A stretch of DNA of 34,545 nt. Source: Candidatus Omnitrophota bacterium. GTDB taxonomy: Bacteria > Omnitrophota > Gorgyraeia > Zapsychrales > Zapsychraceae. The notes below the pieces were generated by a model, which saw nothing but the letters and a program-made list of their open reading frames with translations, was not told the DNA's origin and made no database searches. Location: assembly GCA_015233495.1 (NCBI GenBank), contig JADFXQ010000018.1, forward strand, positions 1 through 34,545, given 5' to 3'. A program made the translations under genes and the position numbers. Positions 23,751-32,557 of the stretch are shown here, in pieces (position 1 is the stretch's first letter; the number at the start of each line of letters is the position of its first letter).

Positions 23751-26700
23751 ATGCCTAGACGTGATGACATTCACAAAATTCTTATTTTGGGTGCTGGTCC
23801 GATTGTGATCGGGCAGGCCTGCGAATTTGATTATTCCGGGACCCAGGCTTGCAAGGCCTTGCGGGAAGAGGGTTATGAAATCGTGTTGGTTAATTCCAAC
23901 CCGGCTACGATCATGACGGATCCGGAATTCGCTGACCATACTTATATTGAACCGCTGACTCCGGAATTTGTGGAATTGATTATCGCGAAAGAACGGCCGG
24001 ACGCGATTTTACCGACCTTAGGCGGGCAGACTGCCTTGAATATTGCCATGCAGTTGTGGGAAAAAGGGGTTTTGCAAAAATATAACGTCAAGATGCTCGG
24101 CGCAAATTATGAGGTGATTAAAAAAGCGGAGGACCGGGAGTGTTTTAAGCAGGCGGTGGTTAAATGCGGTTTGGCAGTCCCGAAGAGCGGGTTCGCGCGT
24201 AACATGGATGAGGCCCGGCAGATCGCCGAGGAAATCGGATTTCCGGTGATTATTCGTCCGAGTTTTACGTTGGGCGGCACGGGCGGCGGTTTTGCGTATA
24301 CGGCGGAAGAGTTGGAAGAGGTGGCGGCGCGGGGGATTGAGAGCAGTATGATTCACGAAGTGATCATTGAAGAGTCGATTGTGGGGTGGAAAGAATATGA
24401 GCTGGAGGTTATGCGGGATTATAAAGACAATGTAGTGATTGTCTGCTCGATTGAAAATTTGGATCCCATGGGCGTGCATACAGGCGACAGTATCACGGTG
24501 GCGCCGGCTCAGACTTTGACGGACCGCGAATATCAGGTCATGCGTAACGCGTCTTTGGCGATTATCCGGGAAATCGGAGTGGAAACCGGAGGCTCGAATA
24601 TTCAGTTTGCGGTCAATCCCCAAGACGGCCGCATGGTGGTCATTGAGATGAACCCGCGCGTGTCGCGCTCCTCGGCTTTGGCGAGCAAGGCTACGGGTTT
24701 TCCGATCGCGAAGTTCGCGGCTAAGCTGGCGGTGGGTTATTCGCTGGATGAAATCCGCAATGACATCACTCGCGAAACCCCGGCCTCGTTTGAGCCAACG
24801 ATTGATTATTGCGTGGTAAAGATCCCGCGTTTTACATTTGAAAAATTTCCGGAAGCGAAAGATATCCTCGGTGTGCAGATGAAGTCGGTCGGCGAGACCA
24901 TGGCGATCGGGCGCACTTTTAAAGAGGCTTTGCAAAAAGGGTTGCGCGGTCTGGAAATCGGGCATCAGGGTTTGGATAACAAGGTTGATTATCGCAAAAT
25001 CAGTAAAGATAAATTACGCGATCGGCTGGCTAATCCTAACGCTTCGCGGATTTTTTATATCAAATACGCTTTGCAAAAAGGCTGGTCTATTGATGAGATT
25101 GCCGCGGTCAGTTTGATCGACCCTTGGTTTCTCGGTCAGATGAAACAGATTTTGGATCTGGAACGGGAATTGGTGGAAACGTTTCAGCGGGTGGAAGACA
25201 TCCCGGCGGAGCTGCTGCGGCGGGCGAAAGAATATGGGTTCAGCGATGGTCAGTTGGGTCAGATTATGGACAAGACCGAAGCGCAGATCCGGGCTTGGCG
25301 CAAGGCGCGCGGCGTGATCGCGACATTTAAGCTCGTGGACACCTGCGCGGCGGAGTTTGAGGCGTACACGCCGTATTTTTATTCCACGTATGAGACGGAA
25401 GATGAGGTCGCGATTCAGATTCAGAAAAATCAAAAACCGGGCGAGCCAGCCAAGAAAAAGATCATGATTCTGGGCGGCGGTCCTAACCGGATCGGCCAGG
25501 GGATTGAATTTGATTATTGCTGTTGTCACGCGTCGTTTGCTTTGAAAGAGATGGGGTTTGACACGATCATGGTTAACTCCAATCCGGAGACGGTTTCTAC
25601 GGATTATGATATTTCGGACCGGTTATATTTTGAGCCTTTGACTTTTGAAGATGTGATGAATGTGGTGGACGCGGAAAAACCGGACGGGGTGATTGTGCAA
25701 TTCGGCGGACAGACGCCGCTGAATCTGGCGTGGAAATTGCATCAGGCGGGCGTGCCGATCATCGGCACTAGCGTCGAGTCGATTGACACGGCAGAGGACC
25801 GGGAAAAATTTTCCAAAATGATTACCCGGCTTGGCTTGTTGCAGCCGGCCAATGGTTCGGCGCACAGCACCGAGGAAGCCGTGGCTGTGGCCCGGCAGAT
25901 CGGTTATCCGGTGTTAGCGCGGCCCTCGTTTGTTTTGGGTGGACGGGCTATGCGGATCGTTTATGATGAAAAATCCCTTTTGTCGTTTATCGACGCGGCG
26001 AAAGAGGTGTCGCAGGGCCATCCGGTGCTCATTGATAAGTTTATTGAAGACGCGATTGAGATGGATGTGGACGCGGTCGCGGACGGGGAAGACGTTTTTG
26101 TGGCGGGATTGATGGAACATATTGAAAACGCCGGGATTCATTCCGGGGATTCGGCCTGCGTGATCCCGCCGCCGACTTTGTCAACAGATTTGGTTGAGGC
26201 GGTAAAGAAAATCACCTGCCAGTTGGCCAAGGAATTGAAAGTCGTGGGATTGATGAATATTCAATTCGCGCTTAAAGGCAGTCAGATTTATATTTTGGAA
26301 GTGAACCCCCGCGCTTCGCGCACTGCGCCGTTTGTGAGTAAAGCTACCGGTATTCCGCTGGCAAAGATCGCGGCTCAGGTTATGGCGGGGAAAAAATTGC
26401 GGGAATTCAATTTGTCTTATGACACGATCAGCCGGTTAAAACATTTTTCGGTAAAGGAATCGGTTCTGCCGTTTTCTAAATTTTCGGGAGTCGACATCGT
26501 TTTGGGGCCGGAAATGAAATCTACCGGCGAGGTTATGGGCAGCGGACTGACGTTTGGGGAGGCTTTCGCCAAGTCGCAGATCAGCGCCGGACAGAATCTG
26601 CCGGTGGAAGGCAATATTTTTATCAGCGTGAAAGATGAAGATAAGCGGCCGGTGGTAATGATCGCGAAAAAATTCGCGGATATGGGATTTGGCATTGTCA

Positions 26701-27023
26701 CGACACCCGGAACCGGAAAGGTGTTACGTTCTTTTGGGATTGATGTTAGGGAAGTGTCGCGCTATGATGAAGGGCAGGGTGAGGGCATTAATGCCATGAC
26801 TATGATCCGGGAGCGCAAGATTCATTTGATTGTGAATACGCCTTCCGGGGAGCGCAGTCAGAGCGATATGCGCGCGATCCGTTCCGCGGCGATCGCGCAT
26901 GACGTTCCGTATGTGACTACGCTGCAGGGTGCGTTGGCGGCGGTCAACGGGATTGAAGAACGGAAGAAGAAAAAATTCACGGTTAGGTCGTTGCAGGAAT
27001 TGTATCGGATGAGAGATGCGTGA
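23751..27023 (+). CDS. carB: Carbamoyl-phosphate synthase, large subunit
   Basis: From the ATG at 23751 the protein has 1,090 residues, full size for CarB. The start is chosen for the N-terminus [20 protein letters not shown] and a GAGGTGG site; the ATG-like codon at 23730 has neither. Two homologous ATP-grasp halves are visible: [20 protein letters not shown] and, near residue 575, [20 protein letters not shown]. Each has its NSNPxT motif ([22 protein letters not shown]) and a [20 protein letters not shown] or [19 protein letters not shown] block. The C-terminal methylglyoxal-synthase-like allosteric domain is present. It forms carbamoyl phosphate from bicarbonate, ammonia supplied by CarA and two ATP. 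Confidence 0.97.
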   Translation: MPRRDDIHKILILGAGPIVIGQACEFDYSGTQACKALREEGYEIVLVNSNPATIMTDPEFADHTYIEPLTPEFVELIIAKERPDAILPTLGGQTALNIAMQLWEKGVLQKYNVKMLGANYEVIKKAEDRECFKQAVVKCGLAVPKSGFARNMDEARQIAEEIGFPVIIRPSFTLGGTGGGFAYTAEELEEVAARGIESSMIHEVIIEESIVGWKEYELEVMRDYKDNVVIVCSIENLDPMGVHTGDSITVAPAQTLTDREYQVMRNASLAIIREIGVETGGSNIQFAVNPQDGRMVVIEMNPRVSRSSALASKATGFPIAKFAAKLAVGYSLDEIRNDITRETPASFEPTIDYCVVKIPRFTFEKFPEAKDILGVQMKSVGETMAIGRTFKEALQKGLRGLEIGHQGLDNKVDYRKISKDKLRDRLANPNASRIFYIKYALQKGWSIDEIAAVSLIDPWFLGQMKQILDLERELVETFQRVEDIPAELLRRAKEYGFSDGQLGQIMDKTEAQIRAWRKARGVIATFKLVDTCAAEFEAYTPYFYSTYETEDEVAIQIQKNQKPGEPAKKKIMILGGGPNRIGQGIEFDYCCCHASFALKEMGFDTIMVNSNPETVSTDYDISDRLYFEPLTFEDVMNVVDAEKPDGVIVQFGGQTPLNLAWKLHQAGVPIIGTSVESIDTAEDREKFSKMITRLGLLQPANGSAHSTEEAVAVARQIGYPVLARPSFVLGGRAMRIVYDEKSLLSFIDAAKEVSQGHPVLIDKFIEDAIEMDVDAVADGEDVFVAGLMEHIENAGIHSGDSACVIPPPTLSTDLVEAVKKITCQLAKELKVVGLMNIQFALKGSQIYILEVNPRASRTAPFVSKATGIPLAKIAAQVMAGKKLREFNLSYDTISRLKHFSVKESVLPFSKFSGVDIVLGPEMKSTGEVMGSGLTFGEAFAKSQISAGQNLPVEGNIFISVKDEDKRPVVMIAKKFADMGFGIVTTPGTGKVLRSFGIDVREVSRYDEGQGEGINAMTMIRERKIHLIVNTPSGERSQSDMRAIRSAAIAHDVPYVTTLQGALAAVNGIEERKKKKFTVRSLQELYRMRDA

Positions 27024-27039
27024 GATATCGATGCGGGAA

Positions 27040-27215
27040 TCGCGAGGCGTTCGTCGATGTTGTTTCGCGTTTTCGATAAAGGCGCGCGGGTTGGCGAGGC
27101 AATGGTTTTGGCTCAATTTTCCGCCCTTTCCCTAAAAAAGATGATTGAAAGGGCTGCGCGAATTCGCTAAAACCATTTCCTCGCCAGCTTTTAGCGCGCG
27201 GTTTTTGTATCGGAG
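27040..27215. repeat. Long hairpin repeat, copy B (carB-purF spacer)
   Basis: The arms 27090-27112 and 27166-27188 pair at 22 of 23 positions with two G.U pairs and one mismatch. An inner stem GCCCTTTC/GAAAGGGC lies at 27123-27130 and 27147-27154. The left border GATGTTGTTTCGCGTTTTCG and the right border GCGCGCGGTTTTTGTATCGG match copy A. Confidence 0.75.
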
Positions 27216-27270
27216 AATTTCTTACAATAGCCAATAACAGGGGCAGCTTTTTGTTTATTAAGGTGGATAT

Positions 27271-28644
27271 ATGTGCGGAATAATTGGAGTGGCAAAACAT
27301 AAAGAGGCGGCAAAGGTTGCCTTTCTTGGGCTTTACGCTTTGCAGCACCGGGGTGAAGAAGCGGCGGGGATTGCTTCTTACGACGGGAAAAAAGTGCATA
27401 TTATTAAAAACCGCGGTTTGATCGACGACGCGATTGGCGAGCGGGAATTGGATGAACTGCGCGGCTCCGCCGCGATCGGGCATTGCCGTTATTCCACTAC
27501 CGGATCGAGCAATCAGGCCAATATCCAGCCGTTTTTGGTTACCCACCGCAATCTTTCTTTCGCGATCGCGCATAACGGCAATCTGACCAACACGGCTGAA
27601 CTTTATCAACAATTGGAAGATGAAGGCGCGGTGTTTCAGACCACTATGGATTCGGAACTGATCGTCCATCTTTTGGCCCGGTCGCGCAACGGCGACATGA
27701 AAAAATGGTTTCTGGAGGTGTTGGCGCAACTGAAGGGCGCGTATTCTTTGATTTTTCTCGTCGGTGATATGATCGTTGGCGCCCGCGACCCGCAGGGGTT
27801 TCGCCCGTTGTGTTTGGGGAAATTGGACGGGAATTATGTTTTGGCGAGCGAGAGTTGTTCTTTGGATTTGTTGCGCGCGGATTTTGTGCGCGAGATCGAG
27901 CCCGGGGAAGCGGTTTTTATCCGCGGCGATCATTTGGAATCCGTGAAGTTGCCGCACGGCAAAGATCAACGCAAGGCCTATTGTATTTTTGAAAATATTT
28001 ATTTTTCCCGTCCGGACAGCGATATTTTCGGGGATAATGTTTATCAAGTGCGGTCGCGTTTAGGGGCGCAATTGGCTAAGGAGTTTCCGGCGAAAGCGGA
28101 TTTTGTGATGGCGATTCCGGATTCGGGCAATTATGCCGCGCTCGGATACGCGAAAGAAATCCAACTGCCTTTGGAAGTGGGGATGATCCGCAATCATTAC
28201 GTGGGGCGCACTTTTATTCAGCCTACCCAGGTTTTGCGCGATTTTCGGGTGCGGGTAAAACTAAATCCGATCCGCAGCGTGCTTAACGGCAAGCGGGTTG
28301 TTGTCGTAGACGATTCAATCGTGCGCGGCACTACCGCCAAAAGCCGGGTCGACGCTTTGCGCCGAACCGGGGCAAAAGAAATTCATATGCGGATCACCTG
28401 TCCGCCGATCAAGTGGCCGTGTTTTTACGGGATTGATTTTCCCAGTAAAAAAGAATTGATCGCCTCGGAGAAAACGGTAAAGGAAATCGCGGATTTCATC
28501 GGCGTGGATTCTTTGGAATATCTAAGTTTGCCGGGCTTATTATCCGTTATGCGCGGAGCGGGCGATTTTTGTCACGCTTGTTTTTCCGGAAAATATCCGG
28601 TGGACGTGCCCACGAACCAGAGCAAGTATTTGTTAGAATCGTAG
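27271..28644 (+). CDS. purF: Amidophosphoribosyltransferase
   Basis: It catalyses the first committed step of purine synthesis: PRPP plus glutamine to 5-phosphoribosylamine. The protein has 457 residues. The Ntn nucleophile is Cys2 (MCGIIGVAKH), so only Met removal is needed, unlike the B. subtilis enzyme with its longer propeptide. LYALQHRGEEAAGI and the PRPP loop VVVVDDSIVRGTT are intact. Cysteines in ITCPPIKWPCFYGIDF and GDFCHACFSGKYP match the Bacillus-type, 4Fe-4S-containing form. AAGGTGG precedes the start. It stands without other purine genes, between pyrimidine genes carAB and pyrG. Confidence 0.96.
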   Translation: MCGIIGVAKHKEAAKVAFLGLYALQHRGEEAAGIASYDGKKVHIIKNRGLIDDAIGERELDELRGSAAIGHCRYSTTGSSNQANIQPFLVTHRNLSFAIAHNGNLTNTAELYQQLEDEGAVFQTTMDSELIVHLLARSRNGDMKKWFLEVLAQLKGAYSLIFLVGDMIVGARDPQGFRPLCLGKLDGNYVLASESCSLDLLRADFVREIEPGEAVFIRGDHLESVKLPHGKDQRKAYCIFENIYFSRPDSDIFGDNVYQVRSRLGAQLAKEFPAKADFVMAIPDSGNYAALGYAKEIQLPLEVGMIRNHYVGRTFIQPTQVLRDFRVRVKLNPIRSVLNGKRVVVVDDSIVRGTTAKSRVDALRRTGAKEIHMRITCPPIKWPCFYGIDFPSKKELIASEKTVKEIADFIGVDSLEYLSLPGLLSVMRGAGDFCHACFSGKYPVDVPTNQSKYLLES

Positions 28645-28703
28645 GGGCGCTCGGTTTGGCGAGTGGTTTGTAATTTGTTTTCGACAACCTTGAGGAATAC
28701 GTT

Positions 28704-30353
28704 ATGTCAAAATTTATTTTTGTCACGGGCGGAGTGGTTTCGAGTTTGGGAAAAGGGATCGCGGCGGCTTCTATCGGAAAATTGCTGGAGGCGCGGGGAC
28801 TTAAGACGACGATCATCAAATGCGACCCTTATCTGAATGTGGATCCGGGGACGATGAGTCCGTTTCAGCACGGGGAAGTTTATGTGACGGACGACGGCGC
28901 GGAAACCGATTTGGATCTGGGGCACTATGAGCGTTTTACCAACGGCGTGATGACTAAGGACAACAACATTACGGCGGGAAAAGTTTATTACAATGTGATC
29001 ACCAAGGAACGGCACGGGGATTATCTGGGAAAAACCGTGCAGATCATTCCGCATATTACCGACGAGATCAAGCGCGGGATCAAAAAAGTGGCCCGTGATC
29101 AGGATGTGGACGTGACCATTGTCGAAATCGGCGGCACGGTCGGCGATATCGAAAGTCTTCCATTTTTAGAGGCGATCCGCCAGATGCGCTGGGAATTGGG
29201 CGAGCATTACGCGGTGAATATTCACGTGACCTTACTGCCGTTTGTGCGGGCGGCCGGCGAACAGAAAACCAAGCCGACCCAGCACAGCGTCGGAGTGCTG
29301 AGGGGGATTGGCATTTCTCCGGATATTTTATTATGCCGCACCGAAAAACATTTGAACAAGGAGTTGCGGGAAAAAATCGCGTTGTTTTGCAACGTGGAGC
29401 GTGACGCGGTCGTGGAAGCCGCGGATTTGAAACATATTTATGAAGTCCCCGTCATGTTTAAAAAAGAAGGCGTGGATGATTTGATTTTGAAGCGCTTGAA
29501 ATTGGAAAAGGATGATAAAGGCGCTTTGAAAACTTGGTGTGAAAAAGTTATTGAACGGCTGCGCCATCCGGAACGGGAAGTGACCATTTACGTAGTGGGA
29601 AAATATATTGCGTTGCAGGACGCTTATAAATCGATCTATGAGGCCTTGGGTCACGGCGGGATAGCGAACAATGCCCGGGTGCATATCGTGAAAGTGGACT
29701 CGGAGCAGTTGGAACAGGAGGACGTTGCCAAACGCCTATCCGGAGCGCAAGGGATTTTGATCCCCGGCGGGTTTGGCGATCGAGGGATTGAAGGAAAAAT
29801 CCGTGCGGTGCGCTATGCGCGGGAAAATAAGATTCCGTTTTTTGGAATTTGTTTGGGGATGCAGGTTTCGGTGATTGAATTTGGCCGGAATGTCTGCGGG
29901 CTGAAGGAGGCTAATTCCACGGAATTCGATCCCAATACCGAGCATCCGGTGATTGCTTTATTGGAAGAGCAGAAAGATGTAAAGAATTATGGCGCGACCA
30001 TGCGTTTGGGCGCATATCCGTGCAAATTGCATAAAGACACGCAGAGTTTTAAAGCCTATCGCAAAGAAGCCATTTCCGAGCGGCATCGGCACCGTTATGA
30101 ATTCAACAGCGGTTATCGCAAGGCGTTTGAGGATAAGGGTATGGTGATCGCCGGGGAGCACGCGAATCACGGGCTCGTGGAGGTGATTGAATTGCAGGAT
30201 CATCCTTGGTTTGTGGCTTGTCAGTTTCATCCGGAATTTAAATCGAAGCCCGAGGCGGCGCATCCTTTGTTCCGGCAGTTTGTGGCCGCGGCGTTGTTAG
30301 TGAAAAGCCATCAGCCAGAAGTCCGAAGCAAGAGGTTGGAAGGAATAGAATAA
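28704..30353 (+). CDS. pyrG: CTP synthase
   Basis: It aminates UTP to CTP with glutamine as nitrogen donor. The protein has 549 residues, normal length. Residues 1 to about 270 form the synthetase domain ([46 protein letters not shown] cut here by family landmarks, and [14 protein letters not shown]). The C-terminal class I amidotransferase has Cys383 in [15 protein letters not shown] and the His/Glu in [10 protein letters not shown]. The last 15 residues are a non-conserved tail. TTGAGGA precedes the start. It is 59 bases from purF with no terminator, so they may be co-transcribed. Confidence 0.97.
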   Translation: MSKFIFVTGGVVSSLGKGIAAASIGKLLEARGLKTTIIKCDPYLNVDPGTMSPFQHGEVYVTDDGAETDLDLGHYERFTNGVMTKDNNITAGKVYYNVITKERHGDYLGKTVQIIPHITDEIKRGIKKVARDQDVDVTIVEIGGTVGDIESLPFLEAIRQMRWELGEHYAVNIHVTLLPFVRAAGEQKTKPTQHSVGVLRGIGISPDILLCRTEKHLNKELREKIALFCNVERDAVVEAADLKHIYEVPVMFKKEGVDDLILKRLKLEKDDKGALKTWCEKVIERLRHPEREVTIYVVGKYIALQDAYKSIYEALGHGGIANNARVHIVKVDSEQLEQEDVAKRLSGAQGILIPGGFGDRGIEGKIRAVRYARENKIPFFGICLGMQVSVIEFGRNVCGLKEANSTEFDPNTEHPVIALLEEQKDVKNYGATMRLGAYPCKLHKDTQSFKAYRKEAISERHRHRYEFNSGYRKAFEDKGMVIAGEHANHGLVEVIELQDHPWFVACQFHPEFKSKPEAAHPLFRQFVAAALLVKSHQPEVRSKRLEGIE

Positions 30354-30374
30354 TTTTTCGGTGAAAATATTTTA

Positions 30375-30430
30375 GCGCGGGTGGCGAAATGGTAGACGCG
30401 CACGCCTGCCTGCAGGTTTGAGGGGCGCTA
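30375..30430 (+). pseudogene. Broken tRNA-Leu copy 1 (5' part, anticodon arm interrupted)
   Basis: GCGCGGG, a D-arm (TGGCGAAATGGTAGACGCG) and an anticodon arm matching the intact tRNA-Leu are present. CCTGCCTGCAGG (30405-30416) is inserted between CACG and TTTGAGG, and the sequence stops before the variable and T arms. It cannot fold as a tRNA. The insert is a shortened form of the 20-bp palindrome found at the same position in copy 3. Confidence 0.75.
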
Positions 30431-30436
30431 AGAAAA

Positions 30437-30706
30437 ATGTTTATAGTGTATGCTATTAAGAGTGAAAAATGTAATTATATTTATGTTGGTTTAACAAATA
30501 ATTTAGAGAGAAGATTGCAACAGCATTTTCAAGGGAAGAGTTCCACAACAAGAGCCTATCGACCATTTATCTTGATTTATAGCGCATTATTTGAAACACG
30601 AATTGAAGCAAGAATAAATGAAAAAATATTAAAATCGGGAAGTGGTAAAGAATTTTTAAAAAAGAATTATGCGCAGGTGGCGAAACTGGTAGACGCGTAC
30701 GTTTGA
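30437..30706 (+). CDS. Small GIY-YIG nuclease-like protein whose 3' end lies inside a tRNA gene
   Basis: The 89-residue protein is of the single-domain GIY-YIG type (UPF0213/COG2827). Visible landmarks are FIVYAIKSEKCNYIYVG, the catalytic Arg region NNLERRLQQH, and the conserved tail RIEARINEKILKSGSGKEFLKK. Family members are small nucleases of mostly unknown role, some linked to mobile DNA. The last 12 codons (AQVAKLVDAYV and stop) are read from the 5' half of the intact tRNA-Leu, so the tRNA supplies the stop codon. It starts seven bases after broken tRNA copy 1 and has no Shine-Dalgarno site. Base composition is AT-richer than its neighbours, consistent with transfer. Confidence 0.8.
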   Translation: MFIVYAIKSEKCNYIYVGLTNNLERRLQQHFQGKSSTTRAYRPFILIYSALFETRIEARINEKILKSGSGKEFLKKNYAQVAKLVDAYV

Positions 30707-30752
30707 GGGGCGTATGTCGCAAGGCATAAGGGTTCGATTCCCTTCCTGCGCA
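30671..30752 (+). tRNA. tRNA-Leu (anticodon GAG)
   Basis: The acceptor stem GCGCAGG/CCTGCGC, the D-arm, the anticodon stem TACGT/GCGTA with loop TTGAGGG (anticodon GAG), the long variable arm TGTC-GCAA-GGCA and the T-arm AAGGG-TTCGATT-CCCTT all pair. The discriminator base is A and the CCA end is not encoded. The long variable arm is diagnostic of class II tRNAs. It overlaps the 3' end of the GIY-YIG gene by 36 bases on the same strand. Confidence 0.95.
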
Positions 30753-30766
30753 TTTAAAAAAAGACT

Positions 30767-30847
30767 GACGCGTACGCCTGCCTGCCGGCAGGCAGGTTTG
30801 AGGGGCGTATGTCGCAAGGCATAAGGGTTCGATTCCCTTCCTGCGCA
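30767..30847 (+). pseudogene. Broken tRNA-Leu copy 3 (3' part, anticodon arm interrupted)
   Basis: It begins at GACGCGTACG and continues to the end of the tRNA with variable arm, T-arm and acceptor 3' strand identical to the intact gene; the acceptor 5' strand and D-arm are missing. The perfect palindrome CCTGCCTGCCGGCAGGCAGG (30777-30796) is inserted between TACG and TTTGAGG, exactly as in copy 1. Confidence 0.8.
30777..30796. repeat. 20-bp perfect palindrome, best copy of a dispersed family
   Basis: The sequence equals its own reverse complement over 20 bases. Related copies: 30405-30416 (shortened), 23691-23710 (centre CCGA), 15145-15165 (inside the giant gene, adding LPAGRHG in frame) and 7498-7517 (degenerate). 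Confidence 0.85.
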
Positions 30848-30862
30848 TTTTATATTCTATTA

Positions 30863-31585
30863 ATGAAAAAAAATTCCCCCAACGCCATTCAAGTTTCCGC
30901 CAGCATTTTAAGTGCTGACTTTTCCCGCCTAGGGGAGGAAATCAAAAGATGCGAGGCCGCCGGCGCCGATCGGTTTCACGTTGATGTGATGGACGGTCAT
31001 TTTGTTCCTGTGATCACGATGGGTCCGCTTATAGTCGCGGCGATCCGTTCATTGACCGCCCTGCCAATTGACGCGCATTTGATGGTGGAACATCCCGGTA
31101 TGCATTTGGAGCAGTTTATTGCCGCTGGCGCGGACAGTATTTATTTGCACGCGGAATGTTACGGAGTATTGCGGCCAGCGTGCCGCGGGCTGGGACAATT
31201 CCCCAAAGAGGTCGACCGAATCGATGCCGCGCAGATTTTATCGGATATCGCGAAAATCCAAAAGGCGGGGAAAAAGGCTTTTGTCACTTTGAATCCCGGC
31301 ACGCCATTGTGTTTGGAAGATATTTTGCGCGCGATCGACGGGGTACTCATCATGTCCGTCAATCCGGGATTCGCCGGTCAGGCGTTTAAACCGGAGGCGG
31401 TGGAAAAGATCCGTCAGTTGAGAAAAATTTATTCCGGAGATATCGCGATTGACGGCGGGATAAATGCTAAAACCGCGCCGCCAGTTGTCGCGGCGGGCGC
31501 GAATATTCTCGCTGCGGCCAGTTATTTATTCGCCCCCCCTGATATGCGGCCAGTCATCGACTGTTTGCGACAACTTAAAATTTAG
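30863..31585 (+). CDS. rpe: Ribulose-phosphate 3-epimerase
   Basis: It interconverts ribulose 5-phosphate and xylulose 5-phosphate in the pentose phosphate pathway. The 240-residue TIM barrel shows VSASILSADFSRLGEEI, FHVDVMDGHFVPVITMGP, IDAHLMVEHP, IMSVNPGFAGQAF and IAIDGGINAKTAP, with catalytic Asp residues in the DVMDG and DGGI segments. Between residues about 98 and 118 there is an unusual insertion (YGVLRPACRGLGQFPKEVDR). I chose the ATG at 30863 because the open frame upstream is read from broken tRNA copy 3. No Shine-Dalgarno site is visible; a -10-like TATATT ends seven bases before the ATG. It converges on the response regulator gene 16 bases away. Confidence 0.93.
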   Translation: MKKNSPNAIQVSASILSADFSRLGEEIKRCEAAGADRFHVDVMDGHFVPVITMGPLIVAAIRSLTALPIDAHLMVEHPGMHLEQFIAAGADSIYLHAECYGVLRPACRGLGQFPKEVDRIDAAQILSDIAKIQKAGKKAFVTLNPGTPLCLEDILRAIDGVLIMSVNPGFAGQAFKPEAVEKIRQLRKIYSGDIAIDGGINAKTAPPVVAAGANILAAASYLFAPPDMRPVIDCLRQLKI

Positions 31586-31601
31586 CGCTTACCGCGATTT
31601 C

Positions 31602-32534
31602 CTACCCTTCTTTTCTTTTGTCCCGCACACAGACGCTCTTGTCGATACTCTTAGCGTATTTTTTCAGTTCTGCGCCGATTTCGCCGATTTGCGCGACGTG
31701 GGTGATCGGCCGGGTCACGTTGCTCACAATTCCGATGGAAATCCCGAGGAAGCCAAATTTCTGCTCGACGCCTTGCCGGTCTTTGGAAACTATATAACCG
31801 CGGGCCCGGTCCGTTTCGTTATAAAACAAAGGCGCCCGCGCATCAAATTCTTTGACCACCGCGTCCCCGACTTGGTCGATAATACTGTCTTGGCAGATAA
31901 TCACAAAATCGTCGCCGCCGATGTGGCCGATAAAAGAATCTTTGCCGGCGATGCCTCGGCAATGTTTGATCAAGATTCGCGCGGTTTCCTTAATTACTTC
32001 ATCGCCTTTTTCAAAACCATAAATATCGTTATAGGATTTGAATTTATCCAAATCCGCGTACCCCACCGCAAAAGGACTTTTTTCCGAGATATTTTTTTGC
32101 AGTTCTTCCATAATCGAAGTATTGCCGGGCAGCAAGGTGAGGGGGTTGGCATCCAAACTCCGGTTGGTGCGGCGCAGAATCATTTTGATCCGCGCCAAAA
32201 GTTCGTCGGGAGCGAAGGGTTTTACCATATAGTCGTCCACGCCGGCCTCGATTCCGCTGATGCGGTCATGCACTTCGCCTTTTCCGGTGAGCATAATGAT
32301 CGGAATATGCTGCAACAGAATATCGCTTTTCATGGCGCGGCAAAAATCCCGGCCGTTCATGATGGGCATATTAAAGTCGCAGACGATGAGATCGGGCATC
32401 ACCGTGGGAACCATTTTAAGACCTTCCGCCCCGTTCGGGGCTTGAATGACTTCGTAATATTCCGACAGGGTTAATTCCAAGACATCTAAAATATCCGGGT
32501 CATCGTCGATGGTTAGAATTTTTTCACGTTTCAT
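31602..32534 (-). CDS. Response regulator with receiver and GGDEF-type domains (GGDDF)
   Basis: The product has 310 residues from the ATG at 32534; upstream in-frame codons lie inside the kinase gene. Residues 1-120 are a receiver domain: acidic pocket DDD (10-12), phospho-acceptor Asp53 in IVCDFNMPIMNG, and IIMLTGKGE and DDYMVKPF. Residues about 150-310 are a GGDEF domain (VGYADLDKFKSYNDIYGFEKGDEVI), but the signature reads HIGGDDFV, with Asp replacing the usual Glu at the fourth position, and no RXXD inhibitory site is obvious just upstream. It may be a weak diguanylate cyclase or a nucleotide sensor. It lies 23 bases after the kinase gene, forming a two-component operon. Confidence 0.88.
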   Translation of the reverse strand: MKREKILTIDDDPDILDVLELTLSEYYEVIQAPNGAEGLKMVPTVMPDLIVCDFNMPIMNGRDFCRAMKSDILLQHIPIIMLTGKGEVHDRISGIEAGVDDYMVKPFAPDELLARIKMILRRTNRSLDANPLTLLPGNTSIMEELQKNISEKSPFAVGYADLDKFKSYNDIYGFEKGDEVIKETARILIKHCRGIAGKDSFIGHIGGDDFVIICQDSIIDQVGDAVVKEFDARAPLFYNETDRARGYIVSKDRQGVEQKFGFLGISIGIVSNVTRPITHVAQIGEIGAELKKYAKSIDKSVCVRDKRKEG

Positions 32535-32557
32535 GCTTATCTCAAGGTGAATGGTTT

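Noticed and set aside
30375-30430. A second functional tRNA-Leu
   Set aside because: No variable arm, T-arm or 3' acceptor strand follows, and the anticodon arm is interrupted.
30828-30856. Promoter for rpe using the tRNA T-loop TTCGAT as -35
   Set aside because: The spacing is 17 but only two of six bases match the -35 consensus; only the -10-like TATATT is mentioned as a possibility.
31602-32534. Response regulator as the missing ANTAR antiterminator
   Set aside because: Its output domain is clearly GGDEF-type; no three-helix ANTAR signature is visible.
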